This document shows positions 47,448-51,968 of a stretch of 51,968 bases of DNA, piece by piece (the first letter of the stretch is position 1; each line of letters begins with the position of its first letter). The translations under genes and the position numbers were made by a program. Source of the stretch: Kiloniella laminariae DSM 19542. GTDB taxonomy: Bacteria > Pseudomonadota > Alphaproteobacteria > Kiloniellales > Kiloniellaceae. The stretch covers positions 196,315 through 248,282 of the forward strand of contig NZ_KB893168.1 in assembly GCF_000374005.1 (NCBI RefSeq), read 5' to 3'. A model generated the notes under the pieces. That model was not told where the DNA came from, did no database searches, and worked only from the letters and a program-made list of their open reading frames with translations.

Positions 47448-48115
47448 AAATCTTTGAGGCCTCTTTTCCCGTAACGATTCAAAGAGACAATATCCAGTTT
47501 CATGCCTGTCGTTTCACCCACGGAACTGAACCTGTAAAATCACTCCAGACAGCCGATCTTGGTACTCTCTCCCTGCCAGAATCCCTTAACAACGCGATTC
47601 CCAAACGTCAGGCCGAATTTCTCGCCGGGCGTTACTGTGCTGGAAAGGCCTGCAAAAATATCACAGGTGCGTTTGAAACCTTCCCCATTGGTGCCGCTCG
47701 CGAACCACTTTGGCCCAAGGGATTGCAGGGGAGTATCTCTCATACCGCCGGATACGCCATCGCCGCAGTCTGCAAGAACAGGACTATCGGGCTGGATGTC
47801 GAGGAGCTTGTTCCTCTGGCTGACTATGAGACCATCAGAAAGTATGTCTGCACAGAGGCCGAAATTTCCCTGCTTTTGGAAATCCTGCCCCCGCAACAAG
47901 CCCTGACAGCCATTTTTTCGGCCAAAGAGGCCATTTACAAAGCGATCTATCCCCTGGTTCAACAGTTCGTTGATTTCCACGAGATGACCTGTGTTGCGGC
48001 AACTGCCTCCTCCCTCACCTTTCAGCCCTCGGAAAAATTGTGCCAACTTCCTGCCCGCCTCGAAGTTCACTACCACAGTTGGGATGAGCTTTATTTCACA
48101 CTCTGTTGTTATTGA
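47444..48115 (+). CDS. 4'-Phosphopantetheinyl transferase, Sfp/EntD-type
   Basis: The protein has 223 residues from the ATG at 47444, overlapping the MFS stop by four bases; a longer upstream frame exists but lies inside the MFS gene. It moves phosphopantetheine from CoA to the Ser of carrier domains, activating all the T domains of this cluster. Motifs are FLAGRYCAGKAC near residue 62, LWPKGLQGSISHTAGYA near 90, the Mg-binding GLDVEEL near 120 and FSAKEAIYKA near 160. The sequence is of the EntD-like subgroup common beside siderophore and peptide clusters. It is the last gene of the seven-gene operon, and I saw no strong terminator after it. Confidence 0.93.
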   Translation: MKIFEASFPVTIQRDNIQFHACRFTHGTEPVKSLQTADLGTLSLPESLNNAIPKRQAEFLAGRYCAGKACKNITGAFETFPIGAAREPLWPKGLQGSISHTAGYAIAAVCKNRTIGLDVEELVPLADYETIRKYVCTEAEISLLLEILPPQQALTAIFSAKEAIYKAIYPLVQQFVDFHEMTCVAATASSLTFQPSEKLCQLPARLEVHYHSWDELYFTLCCY

Positions 48116-48340
48116 TTTTTCAATCTGCCGCATAAAATGTGATAAACTCCTCACTCATTTCTGAGACAGGCTTTAAAGCTTCATTTATTTTTGCAGCCAG
48201 CAGAGAAACCAGAACTTATCAGCGGCTGTATACCGCAGTAAGCCTTGCTACCCCCCCTGTCATAAATACTACCAGAGCAACACTGGCATTTTCATCCAGT
48301 TCAAGGAACTAAACACCTAGACAGTTGTTAATCAAAATCA

Positions 48341-49540
48341 TCATAAATTGCTTGGAAAACTGCGCCGAAGGGCAAATGCGGTGAAGGTAGCCATCAGGGC
48401 CGCGATCACAACAACGATCAAGGCGGCTGGCCATCCGTAGCCATCAATGACACTCCCCACAGTAACAGGCCCCACAATCAGACCAAGGTTACTTCCTTGC
48501 ATCAGTAATCCCATCACCAGAGGAGCAAGCCTGGTTGAAGGTGCGAGAGTCGGCACAGAGGAAAGAAGGGTCGCCGGTATCAGTCCCCCTGAGACAGAAA
48601 ACACCAAGCAGAGCAGAAATGTTGCTGTGTCACCGAACAGGGGCAAAAATATCCCTACCGCCGAGACGCCCATTGTGACGCAGGAAAAAGCGATAAGAAC
48701 AGGTCGGCTGGTGCCGCGGGTAAGAAAATATCCAGCAAAAAGATTGCCGATAATATTTACCGCCGTCGCCAACGCGCTGAGCAGTCCGGCAATACCATGC
48801 GTAACCCCCATTCTCTCCATCAACAGAACTGGAAGGAAACTAAAGAGCGCAAAGAACATCAGGCTATAGAAAGCAAAGCAGAGTGCCAGCAAGACGGGCC
48901 CCGATTTACCTACAACAGCAAGTGTATCCGCCCCCATCGAGGTTTGAACAGGAGACGGAGTTGCCGTTTTTTCGATAAACTGATATGTCGCGACAACGAG
49001 TGTCGCGGCAAGGAACGCACAGGTCCACCAGATCGTTTTCCAGTCAGTGAAAAGCGGCCCAGCAACCATCGCAAGCGCGATACCAGTTGGCATGAAACAA
49101 CTCCACAGTGCAAATGCGATGTTACGCTGTCCGGTCGGCACAACACGTTGCAAGACTGCCGGGCCGGCAATCGTGATCAGTAAAAAACCCAGGCTCTCCA
49201 GCACCCGCGAAAACAGAAACATAAAGAAGGATGAGGATTTAGCACCAATCGCAGCCCCCAATACGATCGCGCCGAGACCGAAGATCAGTGTCCGGCGATC
49301 CCCCACCCGCGCCACTAAAGCGCCGAACGGTATCCCGCCAACAAGTCCGATAACGGCGAAAATACTCGTCATCCACCCCACCGCTGCGAGATTAAGGCTA
49401 AACTCACTCTGCAGCATAGGCGCAGCGATAGCTACCTTGCCAATTTGCAGGGATGCCACGATTCCGCATCCCACCACTATCGCCACCGTCAACCTTCTTG
49501 TCTTGTCTTCCCAAGCACTAATACCCGTCATTACTGTCAT
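48341..49540 (-). CDS. MFS transporter paired with WrbA
   Basis: The protein has 399 residues with about 12 membrane segments. The first-half MFS motif appears as [15 protein letters not shown], and the segment [19 protein letters not shown] is similar to cyanate/nitroimidazole (CynX/NimT) type transporters. The start ATG at 49540 overlaps the wrbA stop by four bases, so the two proteins are made together. The pairing with a quinone reductase and a divergent LysR regulator suggests removal of a small aromatic or quinone-like compound, but the substrate is unknown. It is convergent with the NRPS operon, and nothing links it directly to that product. Confidence 0.85.
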   Translation of the reverse strand: MTVMTGISAWEDKTRRLTVAIVVGCGIVASLQIGKVAIAAPMLQSEFSLNLAAVGWMTSIFAVIGLVGGIPFGALVARVGDRRTLIFGLGAIVLGAAIGAKSSSFFMFLFSRVLESLGFLLITIAGPAVLQRVVPTGQRNIAFALWSCFMPTGIALAMVAGPLFTDWKTIWWTCAFLAATLVVATYQFIEKTATPSPVQTSMGADTLAVVGKSGPVLLALCFAFYSLMFFALFSFLPVLLMERMGVTHGIAGLLSALATAVNIIGNLFAGYFLTRGTSRPVLIAFSCVTMGVSAVGIFLPLFGDTATFLLCLVFSVSGGLIPATLLSSVPTLAPSTRLAPLVMGLLMQGSNLGLIVGPVTVGSVIDGYGWPAALIVVVIAALMATFTAFALRRSFPSNL

Positions 49541-50163
49541 CCTGCCTTCCTCATCTTTGCGGTAGTTAGGGCAGTCGCCAGTTCGGCTATATGCTGCCCC
49601 TGGAAGCGAGCGCCATTCAATTCATTGGTACTCGGCTGGCGATCGCCCCCATTACCATCATCCGCAAGCGTGGAGGCACCATAAGGAGACCCCCCTGTGA
49701 TTTCGTCCATCCGGCTTTGTCCCTTGAAGGAATAGGGCAGGCCAGCAATCACCATGCCAAAATGCAGCAGCACAATATGCGTGGACAGTATCGTAGATTC
49801 CTGCCCTCCATGCTGGCTGCTGGATGAGGTAAAGACACTGCCAACCCGACCGACAAGAGCATCCCGGGCCCAAACACCACCGGCCTGATCAAGAAAATTT
49901 TTCATCTGGGCGGCCATGTTACCAAAACGGGTCGGCGTACCGATAATAATTGCATCATAATCGGCGAGTTCATCCACGGTCGCGGTTTCCACCTGATGAT
50001 TGAGAGTGTAGCCTGCCTTTGTTGAGACATGATCCGGGACAAGTTCCGGTACCCGCTTCAGAACTGCAGAAGCACCAGCCGCCCTCACCCCCTCTGAGAT
50101 TGCTCCGGCCATTGTCTCGATGTGACCGTAAGATGAATAATAAAGCACCAGTACTGTCGTCAT
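49537..50163 (-). CDS. wrbA: WrbA-type NAD(P)H:quinone oxidoreductase
   Basis: The protein has 208 residues from the ATG at 50163, six bases after AAGGAA; an ATG two codons upstream abuts that sequence and is less likely. It is a flavodoxin-fold, FMN-binding enzyme: the phosphate loop is [12 protein letters not shown] near residue 8, [19 protein letters not shown] near 76 and [12 protein letters not shown] near 114 are WrbA signatures. It reduces quinones by two electrons, avoiding semiquinone and superoxide. Full length matches the family. It is the first gene of a two-gene operon with an MFS transporter, divergent from a LysR gene that probably controls it. Confidence 0.93.
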   Translation of the reverse strand: MTTVLVLYYSSYGHIETMAGAISEGVRAAGASAVLKRVPELVPDHVSTKAGYTLNHQVETATVDELADYDAIIIGTPTRFGNMAAQMKNFLDQAGGVWARDALVGRVGSVFTSSSSQHGGQESTILSTHIVLLHFGMVIAGLPYSFKGQSRMDEITGGSPYGASTLADDGNGGDRQPSTNELNGARFQGQHIAELATALTTAKMRKAG

Positions 50164-50216
50164 TGTCATTTCCTTCTGTCCTAATGAGCTTTCTGCAGGA
50201 GCATGACTCTTTCATG

Positions 50217-50244
50217 ATATCTATATAAGTGACATAATATCTAT
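50217..50244. promoter_or_regulatory. Direct repeat in the wrbA-lysR promoter
   Basis: ATATCTAT occurs at 50217 and 50237, exactly 20 bases apart, between the divergent wrbA and lysR starts. Two helical turns of spacing would put both on one DNA face, consistent with a LysR-type binding site. The region also holds a T-N11-A type arrangement, but the exact operator is uncertain. Confidence 0.4.
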
Positions 50245-50267
50245 CAAACCTATCTGTGGACTAGATC

Positions 50268-51185
50268 ATGTTAGATGCTTTGACACTTGATCAGATGAGA
50301 ATCTTCGTGACAGTTGTTGAATGCGGCAGCTTTCGTTCTGGTGCTATACGCCTTTCTCGCGCCCAATCCGGGATAAGTCATGCGATCGCAAATCTGGAAG
50401 CAGAACTCAATATTCGTCTTTTTGACAGGTCTGGACATCGTCCCGTTCTTACTCAGGAAGGTCAGGCTTTACTGGAAAATGCCCGTGACATCGTCCTCAG
50501 AGTCGATGCCCTGCGCGCACGCGCGCGCGGCCTTGGTGAAGGGGTGGAACTTGAGCTCTCGCTTATCGTCGATACATTATTCCCGATTGCGCAGGTTGGA
50601 GAAGCCCTTGTCGAGATGCGCAGGCTCTACCCTTCTGTATCAATCAAGATGGCCGTGGAACCTTTGGGAGGGCCGATCTCGGCACTCACAGAGAAGCGCA
50701 GTACCCTTGCTATCATCGTAGGCGAGGATTTCCGGGATCCCCGTATCACCCTTGAGGCTCTTTCATCGATCGAAACTGTGGCCGTCGTCTCAAGAAAACA
50801 TCCCTTGGCGATAAGATTACAGCCCCGACCCGCTGGAGTAACTGACCTGGCCGACCATCTGCAAATCGTTCTATCAGACCCAACTGCACTATCGGAAGGG
50901 CGTGATTTCGGTGTAATATCTCCCCAAACCTGCCGTGTGAGCAATCAGGAAACAAAACACGCGCTGATACTCTCTGGCTTGGGATGGGGACGTTTACCTC
51001 TTTGGCTGGTGGCCTCTGATCTTGCCGAAAAACGTCTTGTACGCCTGGACACACTGACCCTGGGGCGGAATGCTCAACTCATATCCGAAGCCTACCTGGC
51101 CCACCGCCTCGACGAACCACTCGGACCTGCCGGCCAAGCATTCAGCCACGCGCTGGCACAAATCGCCACAAGAGCAGGAGAATAA
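50268..51185 (+). CDS. LysR-family transcriptional regulator
   Basis: The protein has 305 residues. Residues 5-64 form the LysR winged helix-turn-helix (LDQMRIFVTVVECGSFRSGA, then RAQSGISHAIANLEAELN and RLFDRSG), and the remaining two-lobed domain would sense a small ligand. It lacks the OxyR cysteine pair. It is transcribed away from wrbA and the MFS gene across about 100 bases, the usual place for a LysR regulator and its targets. By analogy with other regulators beside quinone reductases it may respond to quinone or electrophile stress, but this is inference. Confidence 0.9.
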   Translation: MLDALTLDQMRIFVTVVECGSFRSGAIRLSRAQSGISHAIANLEAELNIRLFDRSGHRPVLTQEGQALLENARDIVLRVDALRARARGLGEGVELELSLIVDTLFPIAQVGEALVEMRRLYPSVSIKMAVEPLGGPISALTEKRSTLAIIVGEDFRDPRITLEALSSIETVAVVSRKHPLAIRLQPRPAGVTDLADHLQIVLSDPTALSEGRDFGVISPQTCRVSNQETKHALILSGLGWGRLPLWLVASDLAEKRLVRLDTLTLGRNAQLISEAYLAHRLDEPLGPAGQAFSHALAQIATRAGE

Positions 51186-51197
51186 AGATTTTTGCGT

Positions 51198-51362
51198 TTA
51201 ATCTGAGACATATCTAGCAGCCTTGAAGGAATTCCAGCATTCGGAAGGATCGTAGAGATCACATATCTTGCCAAGGGCCTCGATCAAATCATCGAAGGCC
51301 CTTGCCGCGGATGCACCCCCAAATAAGCCTTGAAATGGCCCCTTGTTTAGGGGAACGCCAAT
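51198..51362 (-). pseudogene. Remnant of an IS630-family transposase (C-terminal end)
   Basis: On the minus strand, 54 codons end in TAA at 51200. The residues FDDLIEALGKICDLYDPSE and CWNSFKAARYVSD match the usual C-terminus of IS630-type transposases. The upstream part is gone: an in-frame stop at 51363-51365 precedes it, and no DDE catalytic core is present. A near-perfect inverted repeat (51273-51303) overlaps it but lies within the coding remnant. It marks an old insertion between lysR and the solute-binding gene. Confidence 0.7.
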
Positions 51363-51387
51363 TCATGAACAAAGCCGTCTACTAGCT

Positions 51388-51968
51388 TTATAAAGCTGGA
51401 GAAAAGGGCGGCATCAAGAATGACTCCACCTGTGAACTGTCCTGATTGGGGCCTTTGCAAAAGGGGCAAATGACCTCGAAGCTGCCATCCCTGTGCATGT
51501 CATCCAGCGCTGTTGCCAAAAGAGGGGCCAGAGCGCTGTGTTTTTTATGCAGATAGAGATAGGCATTCCGCTGTTCCAGCGGTGTCACTGTCAGGCCTGA
51601 ATATCCGCTTTGTTCCTGTTCGGAAGATATGCGGAAAAGCTCTTTCCAAACCAGAGCTACCTGAAACCGCCCGGCCTTGAGCATTCTCAGGATATTGCTT
51701 TCCAACTCTACCGGCGCAGGGTGGCCATAGTCCCCGGTCCGGCTGGAAAAGATCATCCAGTCCGCCGGGTAACCGACCGAATAGTTGCGCAGAGAATTCC
51801 AGTCAGAAATACGGACCGCGGGATCAAAGCTCAGGGCAACCACCTCCCCCCAGATCAGCGGAGACTCAACCCGGACCAGGTTTTTAAACTCCTCCTCAAT
51901 TCCTTCAATCCTCGGATAGTGACCATCTGCAACCCCGCTGTCTGCCGCACGCCCAGATCGGCGAAAAG
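51388..51968 (-). CDS. Periplasmic solute-binding-like protein (5' end outside window)
   Basis: The open frame runs from the right window edge to a stop at 51388, giving 193 residues of the C-terminal part. The start and any signal peptide lie outside. Features such as ADGHYPRIEGIEEEF, NLVRVESPLIWGEVVALSF, SLRNYSVGYPADWMIF and MLKAGRFQVALVWKEL have the pattern of family 3-like solute-binding proteins common in alphaproteobacteria, often without an ABC operon. The tail adds a CPFC motif and a proline-rich end, which is not usual for the family. Its ligand is unknown. Confidence 0.7.
   Translation of the reverse strand, partial: FRRSGRAADSGVADGHYPRIEGIEEEFKNLVRVESPLIWGEVVALSFDPAVRISDWNSLRNYSVGYPADWMIFSSRTGDYGHPAPVELESNILRMLKAGRFQVALVWKELFRISSEQEQSGYSGLTVTPLEQRNAYLYLHKKHSALAPLLATALDDMHRDGSFEVICPFCKGPNQDSSQVESFLMPPFSPAL

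Noticed and set aside
22603-48115. A siderophore cluster
   Set aside because: There is an EntD-type transferase, but no Fur box, TonB receptor, catechol or hydroxamate genes were seen.
48116-48340. A terminator or gene between the PPTase and the MFS gene
   Set aside because: Only a GCTTTAAAGC palindrome without a loop was seen; no stable stem with a T-run and no coding frame.
51273-51303. A terminator formed by AAGGGCCTCGAT and ATCGAAGGCCCTT
   Set aside because: No T-run follows on either strand, and the repeat lies inside the transposase remnant.

Overview
The window looks like a chromosomal segment of a Gram-negative, probably marine, alphaproteobacterium. The clues are an ectoine uptake and breakdown operon, an OxyR/KatG pair, FCD-type GntR and LysR regulators, and an outer-membrane CsgG-type pore protein. 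The genus cannot be fixed from the sequence alone. No rRNA, tRNA or CRISPR array was seen.

Left end (1-10392, minus strand): three genes read in the order small exported PepSY-like protein, CsgG-family pore protein, giant exported coiled-coil protein. The giant protein has at least 2834 residues and runs off the window. Its visible C-terminal part carries a Gly/Ala-rich hydrophobic stretch followed by a nucleotidyltransferase-like GS...DxD motif. Together these could be a dedicated export apparatus and its very large effector.

10538-13944: oxyR and katG are divergent, forming a peroxide-defence unit. katG has a clear terminator. 14023-21251: ectoine/hydroxyectoine uptake (ehuABCD), utilisation genes eutB and eutC, the ectoine hydrolase doeA/eutD and a GntR regulator lie around a divergent promoter with two GTATAC-centred palindromes. 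The deacetylase (doeB/eutE) and eutA are absent here.

21298-48115: a biosynthetic gene cluster. An ATP-grasp ligase-like gene is divergent from a tightly packed seven-gene operon: three NRPS genes (A-T-C-A-T, C-A-T, C-A-T-TE), one NRPS-PKS hybrid (A-T-C-A-T-KS-KR-T-TE), a methyltransferase with a PqqD-like tail, an MFS exporter and an Sfp/EntD-type phosphopantetheinyl transferase. NRPS1 to NRPS3 appear joined by TubC-type docking domains and end in their own thioesterase. The hybrid begins without a condensation domain and also ends in a thioesterase. The operon therefore seems to encode two self-contained assembly lines, one predicted to make a tetrapeptide and the other a dipeptidyl 4-amino-3-hydroxy acid (statine-like). 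The ATP-grasp protein could join or extend the products. The PKS module has no acyltransferase and would need one in trans.

48341-51968: an MFS transporter and WrbA-type quinone reductase pair is divergent from a LysR regulator. It is followed by a decayed IS630-family transposase remnant and the C-terminal part of a periplasmic solute-binding-like protein that runs off the right end.
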